Origin: an uncultured Clostridia bacterium
Lineage (GTDB): Bacteria; Bacillota_A; Clostridia; Christensenellales; Aristaeellaceae
Reading direction: 5' to 3'
Assembly (NCBI GenBank): GCA_947166205.1
Contig: CAMVDI010000045.1
Location: 1-11,344 of the forward strand
DNA: 11,344 nucleotides
The notes beneath the pieces were generated by a model. That model had not been told where the DNA came from, did not search any database, and saw nothing but the letters and a program-made list of their open reading frames with translations. Each line of letters starts with the position of its first letter. Positions within the stretch are counted from its first letter, which is position 1. Both the position numbers and the translations under genes were made by a program. This document shows, piece after piece, positions 1-6,263 of the stretch.

Positions 1-1335
1 GTCGTATATCAGACATTCGTCGCCGAAGGTCAACTCCAGCATCCCAGCTTTACGGCCGAACTTGTTTTCGCCGATGGGATAGAGGCGGAATTCCATTTCG
101 TCGTCACCGTCGACCGTCTTCGCATAAAGCTCGCCTTCCTTCATGTAAACCTCATCCACGAAGAAATCACTGTCCTCCGGATGCTCGTATTTTCCACATA
201 AGGCTTCCCAGCCAGACTTGTCGGGGCTTTGGAGGGCGATATCATCGATCGATCGGATTGGTTCCGGCTTAAGCCCACGGACAATAGCTTCCATGCCTGA
301 GTCGAAGGCAACGTAAGCTCTGACGTCTGTGTACTCACGGCAGCAAAGCTGTACAAGCACCGCGTTCGCGTCGAGATAGCGTGCAAACCACGTCTGATAT
401 CCGGGCACATAACCGCTGTGGCAGGCGATGAGTCCCAGCTTTTCGTCGTGGAGGAGCACCCAACCAAAGCCATAGTCGTCATCATCGCCTTCCTCGCGAG
501 CCGGTTCCCCATTGATGAGGGTCGCGGGAGTAACCATCAGTTTCTGCTCCTCCGGCGTTAGAAGACTTCCTTCACGCAGTACCTGATCCCATTTGAAAAG
601 GTCAATGATATTGGAATAGACCGCCATATTGCCGTTCATTCCATCGTGGGAAAGAACGTAATCCCTTGCCTTTGAATCCTCGGGGAGGATGAGCTCTCCC
701 TTTTCAAACACGAGACCGACGGCAAGATCATCAATCTGGAGCTTGTCCTTTCTGCGGTGATACACGCGGGTGGAATCCAGTCCCGCGGGCTCGAATACAT
801 TCTTCTTCAGAAACTCCTCAAAGGGCACACCCGAGACCTTTTCCGCGATCTCGGCAAGCAGCTGATAGCCTGTATCGGTATACTCGAATCCTTCGCCCGT
901 CGGATATGAAAGCTCGGGTCTGCACTCCGTGAGGATGCGGAGGATCACGTTATTGTCCGGGATCATGCCTTCCTCCTCGAAGATTCTTTCGATATCATCA
1001 TCACAGTCGGAAAAACCGCTTGTGTGAGTGAGGAGGTGCCTGATCGTTATACCCGCATACGGAATCTCCGGGAAATATTTCGTGATCTCATCCTCAAGGC
1101 TCAGCAGCCCCCTGCGCCGCAGAAGCATGATTCCCGCTGCGGTAAACTGCTTGCTGATCGAAGCAATATCAAAAATACTGTCCTCCCGCATAGGCAGTGT
1201 ATTCTCTGGGTCACGGAATCCGATAGCACCCTTCGACACGATCTTGCCGTTCTCGGCGTATAACCATGTTCCGGTAAAAGCACCTTTTTCATAGGCCTCC
1301 CGGATGTAGTTCACCATGATTGTTTCTTTATCCAT
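1..1335 (-). CDS. Serine beta-lactamase-family hydrolase (class C/PBP4*-like), 3' end outside window
   Basis: The minus-strand frame is open from the ATG at 1335 to the left edge: 445 codons with no stop, so the C-terminus is missing. Residues 55-65 contain the SxxK nucleophile motif (Ser59-Ile-Ser-Lys62). The second motif is Tyr152-Thr-Asp154, where class C enzymes have Tyr-x-Asn. His306-Ser-Gly308 stands for the third (KTG-like) motif. Residues 98-108 (RHLLTHTSGFS) and 153-160 are typical of the family. From about residue 375 a beta-rich C-terminal domain begins, as in many esterase/peptidase-like members. No signal peptide or membrane segment is visible, so a cytoplasmic D-aminopeptidase, esterase or peptidase role is likelier than antibiotic resistance; the substrate is unknown. 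ATGs at 1347 and 1353 are in frame, but 1335 is preferred because GGAG lies 6 nt upstream (1342-1345). Confidence 0.9.
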   Translation of the reverse strand, partial: MDKETIMVNYIREAYEKGAFTGTWLYAENGKIVSKGAIGFRDPENTLPMREDSIFDIASISKQFTAAGIMLLRRRGLLSLEDEITKYFPEIPYAGITIRHLLTHTSGFSDCDDDIERIFEEEGMIPDNNVILRILTECRPELSYPTGEGFEYTDTGYQLLAEIAEKVSGVPFEEFLKKNVFEPAGLDSTRVYHRRKDKLQIDDLAVGLVFEKGELILPEDSKARDYVLSHDGMNGNMAVYSNIIDLFKWDQVLREGSLLTPEEQKLMVTPATLINGEPAREEGDDDDYGFGWVLLHDEKLGLIACHSGYVPGYQTWFARYLDANAVLVQLCCREYTDVRAYVAFDSGMEAIVRGLKPEPIRSIDDIALQSPDKSGWEALCGKYEHPEDSDFFVDEVYMKEGELYAKTVDGDDEMEFRLYPIGENKFGRKAGMLELTFGDECLIYD

Positions 1336-1370
1336 AATTGTCTCCATAAACATCGATTTCCACGTCTGCC

Positions 1371-1399
1371 ATAATACAGATTATGCCGGTTTCTGAAAA
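1371..1399 (-). promoter_or_regulatory. Possible promoter of the serine hydrolase gene
   Basis: On the minus strand, TTTTCA (1399-1394) and TATTAT (1376-1371) are separated by 17 nt, with 35 nt between the -10 box and the ATG at 1335. The -35 box is weak and overlaps one arm of the hairpin at 1387-1402. The match is suggestive only. Confidence 0.35.
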
Positions 1400-1445
1400 C
1401 CGACACCCCTAAACCCTAAGCGACACCCCTGAGAGGGGAATCGTT
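1387..1445. repeat. Short direct repeats and hairpins at the hsdM break; possible insertion-element end
   Basis: The 10-mer CGACACCCCT occurs twice, 20 nt apart (1401-1410 and 1421-1430). Next to it is a tight hairpin, CGGTTT (1387-1392) with AAACCG (1397-1402). A second hairpin uses CCCCT (1426-1430) with AGGGG (1434-1438), extended by flanking pairs out to 1419/1445. These sit just where hsdM homology stops. Repeated subterminal motifs are known from some insertion-sequence ends (IS21-like ends, for example), but no transposase is present, so this is a guess. The second hairpin lies within the last codons of the truncated hsdM frame. Confidence 0.4.
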
Positions 1446-2120
1446 AAATTGTATCAAATACCGCGTCTTGCTTTCATAGACGGTGATATTCTCCTGCCGA
1501 CTCAGATCCTCCCCGGAGAGGAGCAGATCCGTCATCAGATAAATGATATCCCGGCTGGTGAAATGGGCTCCGGCTTCCTCGCCGAAGGATTCGGAGAAGC
1601 GGCGGACAAGATCCTCGAAAATATAGCCGCAGTCTACGGCGCTGATTTTGTCCGGACCGAGATAGCCCTTCGGGGTTGCGAACTCCTTGATCACCAGATA
1701 CAGGGTATTGCTGTCCACCATGCGCTTGATGATATTATCGAAATCAAACTTGGACAGCACATCCTGCACATTGGAGGAGAAGCCGTTCAGATAATCCCGG
1801 AAATTGCTCTCGATATTCTCCGGATCGGCCAGGAGCCTCTCGAAGGTGAAGCGGCTGGTATTGTAAAACTGATAGCCGGAGGCTGTACGGAGAAAGCCAT
1901 CGGTTACCGCCAGCTTCTGCACCTTCTCCCAGGTATCCAGCACTGCCTGATGAGTCGGCAGCAGACAATCATGGAAGCGCTTCACCACCGTCATCGGGAG
2001 GATGACAAGGCCGTACTCATGCGGCTTGAAGGGGCCGCGCAGCAGATCCGCCACGTTCCAGATCATGGTGGCCTTTTCCTGAATGTTTATGCCTACAGCG
2101 GAGAATCTTTCATTTGCCAT
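1416..2120 (-). pseudogene. hsdM: Truncated type I restriction-modification methylase subunit (HsdM N-terminal part)
   Basis: The 234-residue frame matches the N-terminal half of HsdM, the adenine-N6 methyltransferase subunit of type I restriction-modification. Residues 1-150 form the HsdM_N helical region (for example WNVADLLRGPFKPHEYG at 21-37). The start of the N6-Mtase domain follows (GYIFEDLVRRFSESFGEE, then HFTSRDIIYLMTDLLL). Homology ends near residue 216 at ITVYE, just before the SAM-binding glycine-rich motif. The last 18 residues are unrelated sequence, and the NPPF catalytic motif is absent. Family members are about 500 residues, so this remnant cannot methylate DNA. No hsdS or hsdR lies beside it. 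The ATG at 2120 is chosen because GAGGG lies 8 nt upstream and the family begins MANERF; an in-frame GTG at 2135 is less likely. Confidence 0.88.
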
Positions 2121-2410
2121 ATGCAATGCCCTCACATTATTCTGATGATTGAAAGCATCCTGCTCGATAAATCATGATCCACTTGGGATATTTTACAAAA
2201 CGCAGCCCGGAAAAACTGTATCCGACATACAGGACATTAAAGGAAGTATACCCCAGCAGCCTTTAAAAATCAATTCAAAACGCGGAAAGGCTGCGGAAAC
2301 ACTGTCTTTCTGGACGTTAAGGAGTTTGCGAGAAAATTCCGAAATTGTTCTTGGATTGCCTGCTGCAAAGTGTTATTATTTTAATTCATACGGTATAGTT
2401 GCTTTTTTCG
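2121..2410. other. Intergenic stretch between hsdM remnant and diguanylate cyclase leader
   Basis: About 290 bases between divergently oriented genes. Short open frames here have no recognisable protein similarity. The only feature I can support is the plus-strand promoter at 2351-2379. A promoter for the hsdM remnant is not evident. Confidence 0.5.
2351..2379 (+). promoter_or_regulatory. Probable promoter of the diguanylate cyclase gene
   Basis: TTGGAT (2351-2356) and TATTAT (2374-2379) are spaced by 17 nt, and TG at 2371-2372 makes an extended -10 element. The predicted start near 2386 would give a leader of about 170 nt that includes the folded region at 2413-2517. Confidence 0.5.
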
Positions 2411-2412
2411 AT

Positions 2413-2517
2413 GAGGGAGGCTGCAGGAATCGCGTCTGACCGAGAAAAAAATGCGATGCAGTATTGAATCGGGGACCTGACGACCCGATGAAAAAGGTGA
2501 AAGAAAGCAGCCCTCCC
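2413..2517 (+). ncRNA. Predicted structured 5' leader (three-helix junction) upstream of the diguanylate cyclase
   Basis: An outer helix pairs GGGAGGCTGC (2415-2424) with GCAGCCCTCCC (2507-2517): ten base pairs with one bulged C. Inside it are two hairpins. One pairs ATCGC (2429-2433) with GCGAT (2453-2457) around an A-rich loop. The other pairs ATCGGG (2468-2473) with CCCGAT (2484-2489) around a 10-nt loop. Both loops carry the string CTGAC. The fold ends 38 nt before the cyclase ATG. The sequence lacks the conserved core of the GEMM c-di-GMP riboswitch and matches no riboswitch class I can recall. No U-run follows, so control, if any, would more likely be on translation. Function is inferred from structure and position only. 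Confidence 0.4.
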
Positions 2518-2555
2518 ATGAAAAGAAAGGCCCAGACTGAAAGGAAGAGTTTGCT

Positions 2556-3587
2556 ATGCGCGGAAAGTGGCAAGAAGTCTTAACCGATGATGAGAAGCGA
2601 AAAGAGCTGCAATACGTCGGCATTTTTATTCTGCTCGGTCTTGTTTCAGCGTTTATGACCGTCCTGAATGTTATTACACACAAAGGCATTCTGACGATTT
2701 TCACAGCGGTGTTTGCGGTTTTATGTTTTGTCAATTATCTGCTTGTGAAAAAAGGCCGCGAAACAGGAAGAACCATCGCTTCCATTCTTTTCAGCATAGA
2801 AATAGTTCTGCTCTTCCTATTTTTCCTGATTTCCGGGAATCCGGACGGGTTTTCCGCTCTCTGGATTATGATGCTGCCGGCTTGCGGCATGCTGCTTTTC
2901 GGACGAAAACGCGCATCGATTCTCTGCGCAATTATGTTTGCCATTCTTGTGTTTTTCTTCTGGATCCCTGCGGGAAGATCGCTTCTCCAGTACGAATATA
3001 ATCAAACATTCATCATGAGATTCCCAATTCTCTATCTGGCGTTCTTCCTGCTTTCCACGCTGCTGGAAACCATCAGGTCCGTTACACAGGATGAACTGAA
3101 CAAGATGCGGGAAAAATACAGATATTATGCAGAACATGATTATCTGACGAAACTGCTCAATCGTCAGGGGCTGGAGGAATGGTACTCCGCCTTTACGAAC
3201 CTTGGCGACCAGGCTGTGATGATGATTGATATTGATCATTTCAAGCAGGTCAATGATTCCTACGGCCATGATATCGGCGATTTGGTCCTGGCAAGCGTCG
3301 CTCAGAGAATCGAGATGGAAGCCAACACCAAAGTATGCCGCTGGGGCGGTGAAGAATTCGTAGTATGGTTCCCGGAAGAGAAGAATATGTGTGACCCGGA
3401 GAGAGTTCGTGCTCAGATCGAGAAAATGGAGATTAACATCCCCAACAGTGAAAAATGTATACACGTGACCGTCAGCATCGGAGTCATGAGAGGAGAAGGA
3501 GAACTGAGTGCCCTTGTTAAAGCAGCGGATGAAGCTATGCTGCTGGCAAAAAACAAAGGCAGGAATCGAACAGAATATCATTCCTGA
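2556..3587 (+). CDS. Membrane-bound diguanylate cyclase (GGDEF domain)
   Basis: The 343-residue protein has about six hydrophobic segments (roughly 18-38, 45-64, 72-92, 98-115, 119-139, 153-171), a linker helix, and a GGDEF domain from about residue 192 to the end. Visible catalytic features are Asp225 in MIDIDHFKQVND (metal binding) and the GGEEF signature at 264-268, so cyclase activity (2 GTP to c-di-GMP) is expected. The inhibitory RxxD site is absent: the corresponding residues are Glu255 and Thr258. The sensor part is only a membrane bundle with no named input domain recognised; a small-ligand or membrane-state sensor is possible. The ATG at 2556 has AAGGA 10 nt upstream. The gene follows a structured leader and is followed by a STAS remnant and the left end of a defective insertion element, whose hairpin could end its transcript. 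Confidence 0.93.
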   Translation: MRGKWQEVLTDDEKRKELQYVGIFILLGLVSAFMTVLNVITHKGILTIFTAVFAVLCFVNYLLVKKGRETGRTIASILFSIEIVLLFLFFLISGNPDGFSALWIMMLPACGMLLFGRKRASILCAIMFAILVFFFWIPAGRSLLQYEYNQTFIMRFPILYLAFFLLSTLLETIRSVTQDELNKMREKYRYYAEHDYLTKLLNRQGLEEWYSAFTNLGDQAVMMIDIDHFKQVNDSYGHDIGDLVLASVAQRIEMEANTKVCRWGGEEFVVWFPEEKNMCDPERVRAQIEKMEINIPNSEKCIHVTVSIGVMRGEGELSALVKAADEAMLLAKNKGRNRTEYHS

Positions 3588-3637
3588 GCAACGGAAGCCT
3601 GAACAATTCTGCGCCATTTGAATACAGGCGGGTATCA

Positions 3638-3784
3638 ATGCAGGGATACATCTCCTCTGCCGGCCTGCGCGTGCTGCTGATCATGCACAAGGCCTGCACG
3701 GGCGGGCTTTCACTTTACGGGGAAAACGATGTCGTAGGAGAAATACTGGAACAGACCGGCTTTGATTCTTTTTTTCACAGATAA
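3638..3784 (+). pseudogene. STAS-domain (anti-sigma-factor antagonist-like) C-terminal remnant
   Basis: A 48-codon stretch reads as the C-terminal half of a STAS domain. YISSAGLRVLL covers the phosphorylatable Ser and following helix of SpoIIAA/RsbV-like proteins, and EILEQTGFDSFF is the typical last helix. The first half of the domain is missing. Upstream in-frame sequence back to the cyclase stop shows no family similarity, and no ribosome binding site precedes the ATG at 3638. It is most likely a remnant of a gene that lost its 5' half by deletion, perhaps once co-transcribed with the cyclase. A very short expressed protein is possible but unlikely. Confidence 0.65.
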
Positions 3785-3876
3785 GCCAGGTCATCCCGGC
3801 TCACGATGATAAAACCGATCCTTCTCTTCTTTCAGGACTAAATAGATGACCGGTTCCAGTTTCTCGGATCGTTGAC
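3785..3876. other. Unassigned spacer between STAS remnant and insertion element
   Basis: These 92 bases show no recognisable gene, repeat or regulatory site. They may be leftover sequence from the same deletion that truncated the STAS gene. Confidence 0.4.
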
Positions 3877-3891
3877 AAAGGGGCTGTCTCA
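3877..3891 (+). repeat. Left terminal inverted repeat of the IS1182-like element
   Basis: AAAGGGGCTGTCTCA is identical to the reverse complement of 4597-4611. It is also the 5' arm of a local hairpin. Confidence 0.8.
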
Positions 3892-3920
3892 CTAAGAATG
3901 AAGTGAGGCAGTCCTTTTTT
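3878..3920 (+). terminator. Hairpin with T-run at the left element end (rho-independent terminator-like)
   Basis: Positions 3878-3892 pair with 3903-3917, giving 15 pairs including three G-U, around a 10-nt loop (3893-3902). T residues run from 3915 to 3920. It would stop plus-strand transcripts coming from the diguanylate cyclase and shield the element from outside transcription. Confidence 0.7.
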
Positions 3921-3990
3921 ATAATAAAAAAACATACCAAAAACACCCGAAACCTTAAAGGAATCGGGCATTTGCGGTATAATGTAGGTG

Positions 3991-4459
3991 ATGAATCAAA
4001 CACTAAACCTGCAGGCCAATTATAGCGCAAATGAGAACGGATATCAACTATGGATTCCGCTGGACTGCAGCATCCAGATTCCCAAGGATGATCCGGTGAG
4101 ATTACTCAATGCAGTGGCGGAAAGGATGGATTAGCAAGAAGCCTTTGGAGGAACGTCACAAAGTCCTGTATGTTTCAAAGCGGTTCGCCCGACAGCGGGA
4201 AGCAATGGAGAAGAAGATTACTTCCGATGAAGGTATCCTGCTCAGAGTCAATCGTTCCATCCAGGCAGAAGGTACTTTCGCATTCGCTAAAGAGGATATG
4301 GGTTTTCGCAGGTTCCTCACCCGTGGAAAGAAGAACGTTGAAGCTGAATGGTTGCTCCTGACGCTGGCCATTAATATTCTCAAGCTCCATTTTAAAATCC
4401 AAAAAGGTCGCTTGGGAACAGCCTTGAAGGTTCCGGAGTCTTTTCCCAAAGGTTTATGA
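3991..4459 (+). pseudogene. IS1182-like transposase, internally deleted and frame-shifted
   Basis: The ATG at 3991 opens a 47-residue frame (stop 4132-4134) that matches the start of IS1182-family transposases: WIPLDCSIQIPKDDPVRLLN followed by AERMD. The C-terminal part then resumes in another frame, from about 4136 to the TGA at 4457-4459. It contains the family's last conserved block (SIQAEGTFAFAKEDMGFRRF at about 4250-4309, then LTRGKKNVEAEWLLL). The middle, with the first catalytic aspartates, is missing, so no active enzyme can be made. The deletion joint lies near 4132-4140. A TATAAT at 3978-3983 may be the element's old -10 box, but its -35 box is poor. Confidence 0.85.
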
Positions 4460-4559
4460 GATTTTGATCCTGTCATTCCCTAAAAAAATAATGAAAAAAC
4501 AGGTACTTGTGTTTGCTATACTCCGGAATTTCTTGCTGTTGCCGAATTCTGGGCAAAAG

Positions 4560-4612
4560 AAGAGGGGCTGCCTCTTATGATCCTCTCAGATCATTTTGAG
4601 ACAGCCCCTTTT
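4560..4612. terminator. Bidirectional hairpin terminator at the right element end
   Basis: GGGGCTG (4564-4570) pairs with CAGCCCC (4602-4608). CTC/GAG and an inner ATGATC/GATCAT helix (4577-4582 with 4589-4594) extend it around the loop 4583-4588. T-rich flanks follow on both strands (4609-4612 plus; complement of about 4555-4563 minus). It begins 14 nt beyond the ferredoxin stop codon, so it probably ends that minus-strand transcript as well as the transposase remnant's. Confidence 0.75.
4597..4611 (-). repeat. Right terminal inverted repeat of the IS1182-like element
   Basis: The reverse complement reads AAAGGGGCTGTCTCA, a 15/15 match to the left end. It forms the 3' arm of the terminator-like hairpin. 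Confidence 0.8.
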
Positions 4613-4625
4613 GGGGGTGGAAAGC

Positions 4626-4796
4626 TTACGCCTGGGCGGGAGCTCCCACGGGGCAGGTCTCGGCGCAGGCGCCGCATTCGATGCAGGTATCCGCGTCGAT
4701 GACATACTTGTTCTCGCCTTCGGAAATGGCGCTCACCGGGCACTCCGCCGCGCAGGCGCCGCAGGCGATGCATTCGTCAGAAATCTGATATGCCAT
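4626..4796 (-). CDS. 2[4Fe-4S] bacterial-type ferredoxin
   Basis: This 56-residue acidic protein carries two complete CxxCxxCxxxCP cluster-binding motifs: Cys9, 12, 15, 19 and Cys38, 41, 44, 48. It has the length and internal two-fold symmetry of clostridial ferredoxins, which shuttle low-potential electrons in the cytoplasm (for example to and from hydrogenase or pyruvate:ferredoxin oxidoreductase). The specific partner here cannot be told. The ATG at 4796 is chosen because GGAGG (4805-4809) lies 8 nt upstream; an in-frame TTG at 4811 would overlap that site. It lies 87 nt after ricT in the same direction but has its own promoter, and the insertion-element hairpin follows directly. Confidence 0.96.
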   Translation of the reverse strand: MAYQISDECIACGACAAECPVSAISEGENKYVIDADTCIECGACAETCPVGAPAQA

Positions 4797-4843
4797 AAGT
4801 TCAACCTCCAAAATATGGTCTTGTCCTTACAGGGACTGTAATC

Positions 4844-4871
4844 ATTATATCTGATTTTGCCGAAAATGCAA
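4844..4871 (-). promoter_or_regulatory. Promoter of the ferredoxin gene
   Basis: On the minus strand, TTGCAT (4871-4866) and a perfect TATAAT (4849-4844) are 16 nt apart, giving a start near 4837 and a leader of about 40 nt. The -35 box begins 12 nt past the ricT stop, so the ferredoxin can be expressed independently and strongly. Confidence 0.7.
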
Positions 4872-4883
4872 GAGGTTCCTTTT

Positions 4884-6263
4884 TTATTGATCCGCCGCCT
4901 GCATGGCTTTTTCCAGAGCGGCCGCCCAGCCTTTCGACTTCGGAACCTTCTTCTCCTCTTCCGGCGCGCGGCCGCCTCCTGCCTTCACTTCAGGCTCCGG
5001 GCGTCCGGCTCCTTCCGTCTTCTTTTCAGGCCGCTTTCCGTTTTCCCCCCGCTTCATCTCGGAGCGCCTCGGTTCCGCCTTTCCGGGGTTCTTCTTTTCC
5101 CGCTCCGGATTCTCCCGGCGAACCGGCTGCCCCAGCTTCTGATCCCGGTCCGCGGGTTTTGCCTTGGGGCCCTTCGGTTTCGCCGGCTTTGGTTTGTCGG
5201 CGGCTGGCTCCTGTTCCCGCTTTTCCTTCGGTTTCCCCGCTCCCGGGCCGAAGCGCTGTCCGTTTTTCTCGGTCCTGCTCCGTCTTGGCCGGGGCGGGCG
5301 GCTGTTCTCCCCGCCCTTTTCTTCCGTCGGTTCCGGATCCTGAAGGTGCTTCAGCTCCTCCGGAATCTCCTGGGCGTCCATTTCCGGCTCCGTCTCCGGC
5401 TCCTGCTCCCTCCCCGCTTCGCCCTCCGTCGCGGGCGCAGGCTCCCGGACTTCCTGTCCCGGGCGGGTAATCTGATCCAGCGGGAAAGTCCTGTTCTCGG
5501 AGGAATCACCCGCGGGAATACGGACCGTAACCGTTTCCTTCACAACGTTCAGGTCCACAACGGTTCCATTTCCCTCCGGAGTGACCACTTCCCGGCCGAT
5601 TCTCGGCATCCGTTTCCGGACCGCTTCGTACTGATCCTGTTCATACTTAAGGCAGCACATCAGCCGTCCGCAGACGCCGCTGATCTTTGTGGGGTTCAGG
5701 GAGAGGCTCTGTTCCTTGGCCATCTTGATGGATACGGGCTGAAAGTCCGTCAGGAACGCGCCGCAGCAGATCTGCCGGCCGCAGGGGCCCAGTCCGCCCA
5801 GCATCCGCGCCTCGTCCCGCACGCCGATCTGGCGAAGCTCAATCCGGGTCCGGAAGGTGGATGCCAGATCCTTCACCAGGGAGCGGAAGTCCACCCGCCC
5901 GTTGGCGGTGAAATAGAAGAGCATCTTGCTGTTGTCAAAGGTCGTCTCAACGGAAACAAGCTTCATCTCAAGCTTGTGCTCCGCGATCTTCCGCTGGCAG
6001 GTCTGATAGGCTTCCCGCTCCCGGGTCCGGTTCTCCGTCGCCTGCTGAATATCCTGCCCCGTGGCCGCCCGGACAATTCTGGGCAGCTCCGCGGGAACCT
6101 GTTCATCCTCCATCTCGCGCACGCCGAGAATCACCTCGCCCAGTTCGATTCCCCGGGCCGTCTCGGCGATAACGTAATCGTTCACGCGGATTTCCAGCTC
6201 ACCCGCGTTATAGTATTCCATCTTGCCTTCCTGCTGGAAACGGATTCCTGCAACCCTGATCAT
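4884..6263 (-). CDS. ricT: RicT (YaaT)-like PSP1-domain protein with long charged C-terminal tail
   Basis: Residues 1-270 match RicT, which in Bacillus subtilis acts with RicA and RicF as the Fe-S Y-complex, assisting RNase Y in mRNA maturation and affecting sporulation, competence and biofilm formation. The PSP1 region spans about 60-145. The cysteines expected for cluster binding are present: Cys161, Cys166-167 (GPCGRQICC), Cys198 and Cys203-204 (GVCGRLMCC). A KOW-like segment lies near 222-250. From about 272 to 459 the chain is low-complexity, rich in Glu, Lys, Arg and Pro, ending in a short amphipathic helix (GWAAALEKAMQAAD). Known RicT is about 275 residues, so the tail is extra. The start ATG overlaps the holB stop as ATGA, with GGAGG 10 nt upstream (6274-6278), indicating translational coupling. 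The function of the tail is unknown. Confidence 0.93.
   Translation of the reverse strand: MIRVAGIRFQQEGKMEYYNAGELEIRVNDYVIAETARGIELGEVILGVREMEDEQVPAELPRIVRAATGQDIQQATENRTREREAYQTCQRKIAEHKLEMKLVSVETTFDNSKMLFYFTANGRVDFRSLVKDLASTFRTRIELRQIGVRDEARMLGGLGPCGRQICCGAFLTDFQPVSIKMAKEQSLSLNPTKISGVCGRLMCCLKYEQDQYEAVRKRMPRIGREVVTPEGNGTVVDLNVVKETVTVRIPAGDSSENRTFPLDQITRPGQEVREPAPATEGEAGREQEPETEPEMDAQEIPEELKHLQDPEPTEEKGGENSRPPRPRRSRTEKNGQRFGPGAGKPKEKREQEPAADKPKPAKPKGPKAKPADRDQKLGQPVRRENPEREKKNPGKAEPRRSEMKRGENGKRPEKKTEGAGRPEPEVKAGGGRAPEEEKKVPKSKGWAAALEKAMQAADQ

Larger units (their letters stand above)
3877..4611 (+). mobile_element. Internally deleted IS1182-like insertion sequence (735 bp)
   Basis: The element is bounded by perfect 15-bp inverted termini (AAAGGGGCTGTCTCA at 3877-3891; its complement at 4597-4611). 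Between them lie the N-terminal and C-terminal pieces of an IS1182-type DDE transposase, in order, with the catalytic centre gone. Full elements of this group are about 1.6-1.7 kb, so roughly 0.9-1 kb has been lost. It is not autonomous, but with intact termini it could be mobilised by a related transposase elsewhere. The exact outer boundary is uncertain by a few A/T bases, and I could not identify a target-site duplication. Its right end abuts the 3' end of the ferredoxin gene. Confidence 0.82.

Noticed and set aside
1416..2120. An active type I restriction-modification system
   Set aside because: The methylase lacks its SAM-binding and catalytic motifs and no hsdS or hsdR is present.
1449..2177. 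A 242-codon plus-strand frame opposite the hsdM remnant
   Set aside because: It has no similarity to any family I know, while the minus strand clearly encodes HsdM sequence.
2471..2500. ACCTGA string resembling part of the TPP riboswitch, and resemblance to a GEMM c-di-GMP riboswitch
   Set aside because: The remaining conserved blocks of either class are missing, and the helix layout differs.
2488..2583. A 31-codon leader frame overlapping the diguanylate cyclase start (and an 18-codon frame at 2411-2467)
   Set aside because: Neither has a well-placed ribosome binding site, and both can arise by chance in the purine-rich leader.
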